In this document: positions 33,707-42,034 of the stretch, piece by piece | Layout of the letters: each line of letters begins with the position of its first letter | How positions within the stretch are numbered: position 1 is the first letter of the stretch | Assembly: GCF_022024115.1 (NCBI RefSeq) | Contig: NZ_CP091792.1 | Span: forward strand, 1,612,001 to 1,676,000 | Reading direction: 5' to 3' | DNA length: 64,000 nucleotides | DNA from: Prevotella communis | Lineage (GTDB): Bacteria > Bacteroidota > Bacteroidia > Bacteroidales > Bacteroidaceae | Notes under the pieces: model-generated | Told to the model about the DNA's origin: nothing | Seen by the model: only the letters and a program-made list of their open reading frames with translations | Database searches by the model: none | Made by a program: the position numbers and the translations under genes

Positions 33707-34887
33707 AAGAAGGTTGGGAATATAAAACCTTAGGTGAGGTCTGTAAGATATACAATGGTAATAGTATTAATGCAGATTACAAAAAGAAATATTTTTTAGG
33801 TGCTACTGGAGGATTACCATTTATTGCCACCAAAGACGTTTCACCTTTAGGAACAATAGATTACAATAATGGAGTAAGAATTCCAAACTACGAAGAATAT
33901 AAAGTTGCTCCTGCCAATTCTGTGTTTATTTGTGCAGAAGGTGGTAGTGCAGGAAAGAAATTTGCTTACGTAGAAAAAGATGTGTGCTTTGGTAATAAGC
34001 TATTCTGTATTACACCTATAGATAAAGCCATAAAAGGCAAGTTCATTTACCACTTTGTTCAATCGGATAATTTTAGAGGGCAATTTTTCTCTCTACTTAC
34101 TGGTCTTATTGGTGGTGTAAGTGCTAAGAAATTTCAAACGATAGAAATTCCTGTCCCTTCTCTTTCCGAGCAGCAATCCATTGTAGATTATCTTGACTCT
34201 GCTTTTGCAAAGATAGATGCGATGAAGGCTAATGCAGAAAAAGCCCTCAATGAAGCCAAAGCCCTCTTCCAAGCATCACTCAAAGAAATGCTTGAACCAA
34301 AAGAAGGGTGGGAGGAGAAGACATTGAAAGATGTTTCTGTAATTTATGGAAATTATGGTTTATCCGTGCCGTCTGCAGAATATAATGGGGTTAGATATTT
34401 GAGAATAACAGATATTACAGAATGGGGCGACCTAAATGATGAAAAGGTATCTGCAAAGTTAGATGAAGAAAAGGAACAAGAATTGCTGGAAGAAGGAGAT
34501 ATCTTATTTGCAAGAACAGGTGCAACGGTGGGTAAGACATTAATGTACAAAGAGGCTTTTGGGAAATGTTTATTTGCTGGCTATCTTATTCGATATAGAA
34601 TAAATAAAGAAATAGTCTTACCAAAATTTATATTTTATATAACTCACTCTGCCAATTACTATAAGTGGGTTTTAGAAAATCAAAAGGCTGCTGCACAACC
34701 TAATATAAGCGCAAAACTCTATAATGAATATGTTTTGTCATTCCCTTCTCTCTCCGAGCAGCAAACCATTGTTGACACTCTCGACTCTCTCAAATCTAAA
34801 GTTGACAAACTCCAAGAGAATTACAACAAGATTTCTCAGGAGTGCAATGCATTGAAACAAGCTATTTTAAGACAAGTATTTGAATAA
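33703..34887 (+). CDS. hsdS: Type I specificity subunit HsdS
   Basis: A 394-residue protein of two target-recognition domains, each beginning EGWE(Y/E)KTL, and each followed by a conserved helical spacer: SLSEQQSIVDYLDSAFAKID (about 155-200) and SLSEQQTIVDTLDSLKSKVD (about 350-392). Each TRD reads one half of a bipartite DNA site. The TRDs are more AT-rich than hsdM or hsdR, as usual for exchangeable specificity genes. No inverted-repeat partner hsdS fragment is in the window, so there is no sign of phase-variable shuffling. Confidence 0.93.
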   Translation: MKEGWEYKTLGEVCKIYNGNSINADYKKKYFLGATGGLPFIATKDVSPLGTIDYNNGVRIPNYEEYKVAPANSVFICAEGGSAGKKFAYVEKDVCFGNKLFCITPIDKAIKGKFIYHFVQSDNFRGQFFSLLTGLIGGVSAKKFQTIEIPVPSLSEQQSIVDYLDSAFAKIDAMKANAEKALNEAKALFQASLKEMLEPKEGWEEKTLKDVSVIYGNYGLSVPSAEYNGVRYLRITDITEWGDLNDEKVSAKLDEEKEQELLEEGDILFARTGATVGKTLMYKEAFGKCLFAGYLIRYRINKEIVLPKFIFYITHSANYYKWVLENQKAAAQPNISAKLYNEYVLSFPSLSEQQTIVDTLDSLKSKVDKLQENYNKISQECNALKQAILRQVFE

Positions 34888-34888
34888 G

Positions 34889-36544
34889 ATGGGGAAGAAA
34901 GATAATTGTAATGAACTGAAACCTATCATGAATAGTGAGGAATATGAAAGTGTATCTGAAGCTGCTCTTAGAGAGTTGCATGATATTGCAGAAGCATTGA
35001 TAAAAGCACTTTGCAAAAGAAGAAATCCCAATTCTATTAGGAATAAAAGGATCCCAAGAGTTGTACACTTACCCCAACCAATAGCCCAATTGGCATGTAG
35101 TGGGCTTCTGGATAATATCGATGTGAGTTATATTGAAAATTGGCAGAAAGGAGAAGTGTTGCTTGTATATGCCGACAATCAAACAGAGGAGGCTAAAAGT
35201 AATTTTGAAAAAGATAAATTTCTATTTGCGAAATACTATAATGCCGTAGTGATGGGTAATCTTGCTGAGACGATGGTTACGGAAGCATTTATTGGGTTCG
35301 TTAGGTTAGGGAACAAGGTTACAAATGAAAATAAAAAGCAATTCATTGAAATCAACGGAGCAGAATTGTTTGATGAACCATTTGATGATTCTCCAACTAA
35401 TGTCACAGAGAGGAAAACGCATGTATTTAAATATAAAAATATAACATTGACAGGCAATATAGTAAAGATACCAATAAGTGAATGGGCATTGGAGAATATG
35501 ATAAATGCAGAGAATTATTTTCTTTTATTATGGGAGAAAAAATTCGATGGGTTAACCATGTTTCCTAATGATTTCGATTATTTGTTCTATACCAATAATA
35601 CGCAGTTATTTTTGACTCCTCGAAGGAAAGAGGAAGATGAAGAGGAAGATGAAGTAATATACAGAGTGAAAAAGGATGATGGCAAAGTGTGCCTATTCTT
35701 TGACTTAGATAAATTTAACAAAAAAAGACTTGACGCGAGTTCTGTTGACTTTCTTCAAAAAAGGGAGTGGGTTCTCGATTGGGAATGTGTTACCTTTAAA
35801 AATAATAATTTAGTGGTAAAACCACCAAAGACTGGAAACGTGCAATTTTTACCATTGACAATAGATAAGCCTGGGGTTAATGAATCATATAACTATCTAA
35901 GAAAATACCTCAACGATAGAATTTCACCAATAAGATGTTTTGTCGAAGATATGAAACTGACAATCAATGATACGATTAGTTTGGATGAGGCCATTGTAAA
36001 GTTTGCATCCATTTCTAATCAGAGACCGATATTGTCAACAGATACTATATTTCAAACAAATTCTGCACCAATGCAGATGTCTTTTAAACAGGCTTTGTCT
36101 AAAGCGCAACAAATGACACCTGCAGAATTTACAAAATATAAGTCTGAATTTATCAATTTTTTATTAAAGAAACAATCGGGCAAGTATAAGGTTATACCTT
36201 GTGTGGAGAGATTGACCCATACCGATAACGATATAACTGAAGAAGCATTTATGTTTTCATTGAAAGAAAATACGGGAAGATATCTGATTGTATATGAGAA
36301 TGTAAACCCCGATAGGTCGACTTTGTTATTTGAGGTTGAGGAAAATGATTATGAATTGACCGTTCAATCTATATACGACTTTCTGCAGAGTGCAGAAGTC
36401 AACAAGAGAAGCAATTTAAGAGGCAGAAAGATAGAGCTTAAAGAAGCTAATGTGAAAAGATTTAGGTCAATTAACCACGACAGTTCTTGGAAATATTCTA
36501 TAATATGCTGTTTGGAATTTGATTGGATCTCAAATATTTATTAG
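34889..36544 (+). CDS. Unknown protein inserted between hsdS and hsdR
   Basis: A 551-residue soluble protein from the ATG at 34889 (a TTG at 34880 would overlap hsdS). No family is recognised. It is predicted to mix strands and helices, with an acidic Glu/Asp run near residue 255. One region resembles a DUF4868-like layout (KYKVIPCVERLTHTD followed by strands), but this is a weak impression. It is AT-rich like hsdS. It sits in the operon with 1-bp spacing to hsdS and its end 2 bp before the hsdR start, so it is probably an accessory factor of the RM system or a separate defence gene carried with it. Confidence 0.6.
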   Translation: MGKKDNCNELKPIMNSEEYESVSEAALRELHDIAEALIKALCKRRNPNSIRNKRIPRVVHLPQPIAQLACSGLLDNIDVSYIENWQKGEVLLVYADNQTEEAKSNFEKDKFLFAKYYNAVVMGNLAETMVTEAFIGFVRLGNKVTNENKKQFIEINGAELFDEPFDDSPTNVTERKTHVFKYKNITLTGNIVKIPISEWALENMINAENYFLLLWEKKFDGLTMFPNDFDYLFYTNNTQLFLTPRRKEEDEEEDEVIYRVKKDDGKVCLFFDLDKFNKKRLDASSVDFLQKREWVLDWECVTFKNNNLVVKPPKTGNVQFLPLTIDKPGVNESYNYLRKYLNDRISPIRCFVEDMKLTINDTISLDEAIVKFASISNQRPILSTDTIFQTNSAPMQMSFKQALSKAQQMTPAEFTKYKSEFINFLLKKQSGKYKVIPCVERLTHTDNDITEEAFMFSLKENTGRYLIVYENVNPDRSTLLFEVEENDYELTVQSIYDFLQSAEVNKRSNLRGRKIELKEANVKRFRSINHDSSWKYSIICCLEFDWISNIY

Positions 36545-36546
36545 TT

Positions 36547-38979
36547 ATGAACGAAGCGCAGACACGATTTAACAAGATAGACCCCAAGCTGAGGGATGCA
36601 GGTTGGGGAATAGTTCCAGGAAGTAATATTCTTGTGGAGCAGAGTGCTTATATTGCGCCAGGTCGCATCACTACTACTGGTAATAAGAACCCGAAGAAGG
36701 CAGATTATATTCTTGAATATAAGGGTATTAAACTGGCTGTGATTGAGGCAAAGAGCGACGAAAAAGACGTGTCTGAAGGTGTGGCTCAAGCCAAGCTCTA
36801 TGCCGATGCCCTGAAAATTCGCTATACCTATAGCACCAATGGCGATGAGATTTGGTTCATCGATATGGGTATCAAGGACGGCAAAGGAGAGTATATCATT
36901 CCCAGCAAGGAATATGATATAGAGAATTTTCCAACGCCGCAGGACTTGTGGCAGATGACCTTCCCTGAAGAGAATCCTTGGCGAGACAAGTTCAATCTTT
37001 GTGCCCTGAATCGTAGTGGTGGTCGTCAGCCTCGCTACTATCAGGAGATTGCTATCAAGAATGTGCTGGAGGCTGTGGCTAAGCAGCGCAATCGTATCTT
37101 GCTGACAATGGCTACGGGTACAGGTAAGACCTATACGGCTTTCCAAATCTGTTGGAAACTGACGCAAACGAAATGGAACACCAAGGGCGTAGAACGTGCG
37201 CCAAGAATCCTGTTTATTGCCGATAGAAACATTCTTGCCAATCAGGCTATCAACGACTTTGACCAGTTCCCAGAGGATGCGATGTGTCGTGTGACACCAA
37301 AGGAGCTGAAGAAGAATAACTACAAGGTTCCAACAGCCCGCAACCTTTACTTCACCATCTTCCAAACGATGATGACGTCACCCAATGCCCAGAAAGCAGA
37401 GGAGCAGGGCATCTCGTTGCCAGAAGGTTCAAATGACCAGCCATACTACATGCAGTATGAGCGTGATTTCTTCGACTTCATCATTATCGATGAGTGTCAT
37501 AGAGGTGGAGCCAATGATGAAAGCGAATGGAGAAAGCTGATGGAGTATTTCGATAGTGCTTATCAGCTGGGTATGACTGCCACACCAAGAAGAAAGGATA
37601 ATGCCAACACCTATGCCTACTTTGGGGAGCCTGTATATAGCTATTCTCTGAAACAAGGTATTGAAGATGGCTTCCTTGTTCCGTTCCGTGTAGACATCTC
37701 TACGAGTAACATTGATGACTACAAGTGGGAAGAAGGCGACATCGTGAAGAGTGGAGAGATAGACCCGGAAAAGGTTTACTCGGAGTCGGATTTCTATAAT
37801 GGCAGAATCCAGATTAAGGAGCGTGACGAGCATCGTGTGAAAGAGTTCCTGAATAAGATTGATCCAGACGAAAAGAGTATTATATTCTGTGCTACTCAGA
37901 AGCATGCCATGATAGTGCGTGATATGGTGAACAAGCACAAGAAGAGACCTGCAAACAACTATTGTGAACGTGTGACTGCTGACGATGGCGAGGTGGGGGA
38001 AGCAACTTTGAGAACGTTCCAGGACAATGAAAAACTGTTGCCCACAATCCTGACCACATCATATAAACTGAGCACAGGGGTTGATGCCCGCAATGTGCGC
38101 AACATCGTATTGATGCGCCCTGTTCAGAATATGGTGGAGTTTAAGCAGATTATTGGTCGTGGTACTCGCTTGTTTGATAAGAAGTATTATTTCACGATTT
38201 ATGACTTTGTAGGTGCATGTAACATGTTCAAAGATCCTGATTGGGATGGCGATACCTATTGTCCAATTTGTGGCAACTGGCCTTGCACGTGCATGAAGAA
38301 GAAACCTGGGGAATCGCCTGAGACACCTCACGTGGCAAGAGACCACTGGGTTTGTCCGGTATGCGGTAATCTGCCTTGTACATGCGAAGGTCCCAAAACA
38401 AATCTGATAGAAGTTAAGTTGTCAACGGGAAGAAAGCTGTCTCTTGAAACAACATGGGAACAGAAAATATTCTTTGGCGATGAGTTCGTTAATCTTGATG
38501 AATATGTCAAGAAACTCTTTGGAAGAATTCCCGAATTCTTCTCTGATGCAGATGACCTCAGAGAAAAATGGTCAAATCCCGAAACTCGTGAGAAATTGCT
38601 GCAAACATTGGATGAGGCTGGCTTTGCTGAAGAAAAACTCTTGCTCTTGAAGAATATGCTGAAAATGCAGAAATGCGATTTGCTGGATGTGCTGGAGTAT
38701 ATTGCTTACAACTCTACGCCTATTGAGAGGGCTAAGCGAGTGGAGCTTGTGAAGAAGCAGTATGTTGATGCCTTGAACAAGGAGCAGCGAGAGTTTGATG
38801 ATTTGATTCTGGAATACTATGCCAGCAATGGTTTTAGGGAACTTGGTTCGGATAAATTGAAGACGTTTATCAACATCAAGTTTAATTCCATGAGGGATGC
38901 AAAGGAAAAATTAAATATGTCTGTTTCCGATATACGAGCACACTACTTCGAGTTACAGCGAAGATTGTATAGTGCATAG
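36547..38979 (+). CDS. hsdR: Type I restriction endonuclease subunit HsdR
   Basis: An 810-residue protein from the ATG at 36547 (an upstream TTG at 36523 would overlap the preceding gene). An N-terminal PD-(D/E)XK nuclease domain (KADYILEYKGIKLAVIEAKS) comes first. Next is an SF2 translocase with Walker A ATGTGKT (189-195), DECH box (315-318), TATPRR, and a GRGTR motif VI. The C-terminal part has two copies of a Cys motif CPxCGNxPCTC about 32 residues apart, likely zinc-binding and uncommon for the subunit, then an EcoEI-type C-terminal domain. It translocates and cuts unmethylated DNA with HsdM and HsdS. Confidence 0.95.
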   Translation: MNEAQTRFNKIDPKLRDAGWGIVPGSNILVEQSAYIAPGRITTTGNKNPKKADYILEYKGIKLAVIEAKSDEKDVSEGVAQAKLYADALKIRYTYSTNGDEIWFIDMGIKDGKGEYIIPSKEYDIENFPTPQDLWQMTFPEENPWRDKFNLCALNRSGGRQPRYYQEIAIKNVLEAVAKQRNRILLTMATGTGKTYTAFQICWKLTQTKWNTKGVERAPRILFIADRNILANQAINDFDQFPEDAMCRVTPKELKKNNYKVPTARNLYFTIFQTMMTSPNAQKAEEQGISLPEGSNDQPYYMQYERDFFDFIIIDECHRGGANDESEWRKLMEYFDSAYQLGMTATPRRKDNANTYAYFGEPVYSYSLKQGIEDGFLVPFRVDISTSNIDDYKWEEGDIVKSGEIDPEKVYSESDFYNGRIQIKERDEHRVKEFLNKIDPDEKSIIFCATQKHAMIVRDMVNKHKKRPANNYCERVTADDGEVGEATLRTFQDNEKLLPTILTTSYKLSTGVDARNVRNIVLMRPVQNMVEFKQIIGRGTRLFDKKYYFTIYDFVGACNMFKDPDWDGDTYCPICGNWPCTCMKKKPGESPETPHVARDHWVCPVCGNLPCTCEGPKTNLIEVKLSTGRKLSLETTWEQKIFFGDEFVNLDEYVKKLFGRIPEFFSDADDLREKWSNPETREKLLQTLDEAGFAEEKLLLLKNMLKMQKCDLLDVLEYIAYNSTPIERAKRVELVKKQYVDALNKEQREFDDLILEYYASNGFRELGSDKLKTFINIKFNSMRDAKEKLNMSVSDIRAHYFELQRRLYSA

Positions 38980-39044
38980 AAAAGAGGACATAAAATGTCT
39001 GGGTTGGCAGGGGACTGGTACTGCCCATTCTGTGTTTTCACAAA

Positions 39045-39262
39045 TTCAGCTTCTAGCCTGCTCTTAGGCAGCAATCACTCTGCTCCTAGGCTGCTCCTAG
39101 GCTGCTCCGTGGAGCACTCACGAAGCAGGCTAGAGTATGGCTAGAAGCAGCCTAGAGTATGGCTAGAGTATGGCTAGAGTATGGCTGAGGGCTGATTGCG
39201 GAAGATGTAAGAGGTAAGAAGGAAGATGTAAGAAGTAAGATGGCTGAGGTCTGAAGGCTGAG
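39045..39262. repeat. Repeat block A (copy 1)
   Basis: A run of GCTCTTAGGCAGCAATCACT, CTCCTAGGCTG (twice), a CCGTGGAGCACTCACGAAGCA segment and tandem TAGAGTATGGC units, then a purine-rich GGAAGATGTAAGA tail. It is nearly identical to 40783-41008. The CTAGGCTGCT/AGCAGCCTAG words let it fold on itself. A GGGGACTGGTA.CTGCC word just before it (39009) also recurs at 41791. Confidence 0.8.
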
Positions 39263-39274
39263 TAATAAAAAAAA

Positions 39275-39298
39275 CGGGCGTGAAGATTTTCACGCCCG
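39275..39298 (-). terminator. Terminator of the truncated pgk copy
   Basis: CGGGCGTGAA and TTCACGCCCG form a perfect 10-bp stem with a 4-base loop, flanked by A and T runs on both sides. The functional pgk copy ends with the same hairpin. Confidence 0.85.
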
Positions 39299-39324
39299 CA
39301 TTTTTTTTGATATGTCGATGATGA

Positions 39325-40138
39325 TTATTCACCCTTGATAGCTGCTACACCGGGAAGCACCTTACCCTCGATGGCCTCGAGAAGAGCACCACCACCAGTA
39401 GAGATGTAAGATACCTGGTCAGCGAGACCGAACTTGTTGACACAAGCTACAGAGTCGCCACCACCAATCAGTGAGAAAGCACCATTCTTTGTAGCTTCAG
39501 CGATAGCGTCGCCGATGGCACGTGAACCAGCGGTGAAGGCGTCGCACTCGAATACACCGGCAGGACCGTTCCACAGAATAGTCTTAGCACCCTTGATAGC
39601 CTCGGCAAATGCCTTCTGGCTCTCAGGACCTGCGTCAACACCCTCGAAACCAGCGGGAACCTTGTTGGCAGGGCAGGTGATAATCTCAGCACCTTCCTTC
39701 ACAGTCATAGTACCGAAGTCGAGACCGTTGGTAGCTGTGCAGTCAGAACCCAGAACGAGCTCTACGCCGTTCTTCTTAGCGAGCTCCTCAACACCCAGAG
39801 CAACATCCAGCTTGTCGAGCTCTACGATAGAGTCGCCAATCTCGCCGTTGTGAGCCTTAGCGAAGGTGTAGGTCATACCACCGCAGAGGATGAGCTTGTC
39901 AACCTTGCCGAGGAGGTTCTCGATGATACCAATCTTAGAAGATACCTTAGAACCACCCATGATGGCAACGAAAGGACGCTTGATGTTTGAGAGAACGGCG
40001 TCAACGGCCTGAACCTCCTTCTCCATCAGCAGACCCAGCATCTTGTTGTTAGCATCGAAGTAGTCAGCGATAACAGCGGTAGAAGCGTGCTTGCGGTGAG
40101 CTGTACCGAAGGCATCCATCACGTAGCAGTCAGCGTAA
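39325..40138 (-). pseudogene. Truncated duplicate of pgk (C-terminal part only)
   Basis: Encodes the last 270 or so residues of phosphoglycerate kinase, from [16 protein letters not shown] to the C-terminus. The translated segment is identical to that of the intact pgk at 42035-43306. At least 15 nucleotide differences exist (for example near 39428, 39526, 39560, 39590, 39610, 39918, 40020 and 40038), and all are silent. Homology stops abruptly at 40138. The N-terminal domain with the substrate-binding residues is missing, so it cannot be an active kinase. Silent-only divergence means that both sequences evolved as working genes before this one was cut. Confidence 0.9.
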
Positions 40139-40365
40139 TAGTACAGAAGGGGACGGGTGAGCGTCTCGCTCCGATGGAAGATGTCTGATGTCTGAAGGTT
40201 GATGTTCGAGGGCTGATTAACCTAGAAACAAAAACGATATTACTGACTTTTTATCCGTCTTCTACCTGATAGTAAGAAAATTCTCGAGAGAATTTCTTCG
40301 CTACTCTGTAGTTTGGAAATTCTTAGCCTGCTTTCAGGCTGCTATTGCTCAGCTTCTTATTGCTT

Positions 40366-40449
40366 CATTACTCTATGGTTTTTAAGTCGTTACTCTATGG
40401 TTTACGATGTGTTAACCTATGGTTTACGATGTATAAGTCTGTGGTTTAC
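40366..40449. repeat. 22-bp tandem repeat, four units
   Basis: Units of the form GTTACTCTATGGTTTACGAT run from 40366 to 40449, and the last is partial. There are no spacers, so this is not a CRISPR array. Confidence 0.75.
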
Positions 40450-40469
40450 TAAAATGATCTGGTAACAGA

Positions 40470-40577
40470 TGTAACATTAGTAACAGTAGATTTATAATAT
40501 TTCCTCGCGTACGTCTGCGCAGACGTACGCGAAGGGATCCTGAAAAACCTCTGTTACCTCTGTTACTTCTGTTCCTA
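40470..40577. repeat. 28-bp perfect palindrome inside TAACAG/CTGTTA inverted repeats
   Basis: 40505-40532 is a perfect palindrome centred on TGCGCA. Around it, GGTAACAGATGTAACATTAG (from 40470) faces CTGTTACCTCTGTTACTTCT (from 40551), so the whole 108 bp can form a cruciform or long hairpin. Confidence 0.8.
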
Positions 40578-40782
40578 ATGAACATTGTCTGGCTTGTATT
40601 TCTTCTGTACTGCATTGCGTTTTACGACGATATAACCCAGGATATGGTTGAGAATCATGCTAACCCCACAAAGTTACTTCACAGAGAGTGACAAGGTTTT
40701 CAGTACGATGTAAACGATGTTGACAAGCAATTCAGTTTAACCCGGTGAAAACTGTCAAGTGAGTTTAGGAAAAGGCACAAAT

Positions 40783-41008
40783 TAGCTTCTAGCCAGCTCT
40801 TAGGCAGCAATCACTCTGCTCCTAGGCTGCTCCTAGGCTGCTCCGTGGAGCACTCACGAAGCAGCCTAGAGTATGGCTAGAGTATGGCTAGAAGCAGCCT
40901 AGAGTATGGCTAGAAGCTGCCTGGAGTATGGCTAGACTATGGCTGAGGGCTGATGTAAGATGGAAGAGGGAAGAGGGCGGAAGATGGAAGATGGAAGAGG
41001 GCTGATGT
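40783..41008. repeat. Repeat block A (copy 2)
   Basis: Near-identical to 39045-39262, including the CTCCTAGGCTG pair, the GTGGAGCACTCACGAAGCAG core, the TAGAGTATGGC units and the purine-rich GGAAGATGGAAGA tail. Confidence 0.8.
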
Positions 41009-41071
41009 ATTAAATATTGATTTGGAAATAACATTTTCTGTCTTTTGCATAGTTATATAAAAAATAAATCG

Positions 41072-41079
41072 TATCTTTG
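41072..41079 (+). promoter_or_regulatory. -7 element of the RHH/PIN toxin-antitoxin pair
   Basis: TATCTTTG, 24 bp before the ATG at 41104. An upstream in-frame TTG lies inside it and is therefore not the start. Confidence 0.7.
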
Positions 41080-41103
41080 CAGCGGATTCAAATAATTGCA
41101 GTT

Positions 41104-41349
41104 ATGGAAGTAGCTATTAATTCACAACTTTATCAGCAGGCTTCAAACTATGCTCAACAACAGGGACTGAACATCACCTCAGTTATTGAGAATTTTCTGA
41201 TGCGTTTTGTTGGAGCCAGCAAAAACACTACAGAGCAGGCCGTTCCTGATGTAGTGCAGAGCTTGCTGGGAGCTGGAGAAAAAGTTGCCGAAGATGATTT
41301 GAACGCTCGTGAAGCGTATTACAAATTCTTGGAGGAGAAGTACAAATGA
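41104..41349 (+). CDS. Antitoxin of the PIN-domain pair
   Basis: An 81-residue protein from the ATG at 41104. The first 45 residues (MEVAINSQLYQQASNYAQQQGLNITSVIENFLMRF) form the short strand and two helices of a ribbon-helix-helix-like DNA-binding unit. The rest is an acidic tail ending in EAYYKFLEEKYK, typical of the toxin-binding part. The stop overlaps the toxin start by 4 bp. It should neutralise the PIN toxin and repress the promoter. Confidence 0.8.
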   Translation: MEVAINSQLYQQASNYAQQQGLNITSVIENFLMRFVGASKNTTEQAVPDVVQSLLGAGEKVAEDDLNAREAYYKFLEEKYK

Positions 41350-41759
41350 CACGTCTTTTTTTAGATACTAATATTGTAGTAGACGTGTTGGAGCGTCGTG
41401 AGCCATTTTGTCACGATGCTGTACGTTTGTTCACTATGGCTTATAATAAGAAGGTACAGCTCATTGTATCACCAATGACATATTCGACCGCCTCCTTCTT
41501 ACTTCGTAAAAATGGTCCAGAAGGCGTTCGCAATCTGTTGTCGAATTTCCGCCAGCTTTCACGTGTTGCAACGACTAACGAACGAACAGTTGATGACTCG
41601 TTGGCTTCGCAGTTCAAGGATTTTGAAGATGCTATGCAATATTACACAGCTATCAAAGCCAAAGCTGACGTCATCATAACACGCAACGGAAAGGATTTTA
41701 CTGCCTCAAAACTTCCTGTAATGACCGCAACCGAATATCTTGCAACTATTGAAGATTAG
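41346..41759 (+). CDS. PIN-domain toxin (VapC-like)
   Basis: A 137-residue PIN-domain ribonuclease. The acidic active-site residues are in LFLDTNIVVDVLE (Asp7 and following), in DFEDAMQYYTA, and in ITRNGKDF. VapC-type toxins cut tRNA or rRNA. It overlaps the antitoxin by 4 bp. The pair has inserted between the repeat block and the 3' end of pgk. Confidence 0.87.
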   Translation: MTRLFLDTNIVVDVLERREPFCHDAVRLFTMAYNKKVQLIVSPMTYSTASFLLRKNGPEGVRNLLSNFRQLSRVATTNERTVDDSLASQFKDFEDAMQYYTAIKAKADVIITRNGKDFTASKLPVMTATEYLATIED

Positions 41760-41840
41760 TAAGAATATTTGTCACTTCCCAGAGGTTGACGGGGGACTGG
41801 TAACTGCCATTCAACGGAAAAACGATACATCAAGATACAA

Positions 41841-41872
41841 TAAAAGCTGGTCACGTGTGGCCAGCCTTTTAT
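41841..41872 (+). terminator. Terminator of the PIN toxin-antitoxin operon
   Basis: AAAAGCTGGTCAC pairs with GTGGCCAGCCTTTT around a short loop, with T-rich sequence after it. Confidence 0.75.
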
Positions 41873-41984
41873 TTGAGTGAAAGAAACCAAGCGGCCGCTC
41901 GAACTTGTTCGCTTGCCAGAGCAAAAGCGTGCCACGGGACAGGTAACTGACATATTGATGTGTGATAATAGATTGGTAAAAAAA

Positions 41985-42008
41985 CGGGCGTGAATCAATT
42001 CACGCCCG
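41985..42008 (-). terminator. Terminator of pgk
   Basis: CGGGCGTGAA / TTCACGCCCG, 10-bp stem, loop TCAA, flanked by A and T runs, so it may work in both directions. Confidence 0.88.
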
Positions 42009-42034
42009 CATTTTTTTTGATATGTCGATGATGA

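Larger units (their letters stand above)
40139..41071. other. Noncoding repeat-rich region between pgk copies
   Basis: No convincing gene. It contains a GATGTCTGATGTCTGAAGG repeat (40170-40215), four 22-bp tandem units (40366-40449), a perfect 28-bp palindrome (40505-40532) within larger inverted repeats, and repeat block A copy 2 (40783-41008). Confidence 0.7.

Noticed and set aside
39325..40122. Second functional phosphoglycerate kinase
   Set aside because: The N-terminal domain is absent, the apparent start is internal to the protein, and homology ends abruptly.
40366..40449. CRISPR-like repeats
   Set aside because: The 22-bp units are directly adjacent with no spacers, and no cas genes are near.
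40424..40615. 63-codon minus-strand frame
   Set aside because: It is built of the tandem repeats and the 28-bp palindrome, with an Arg/Asn-rich low-complexity translation.
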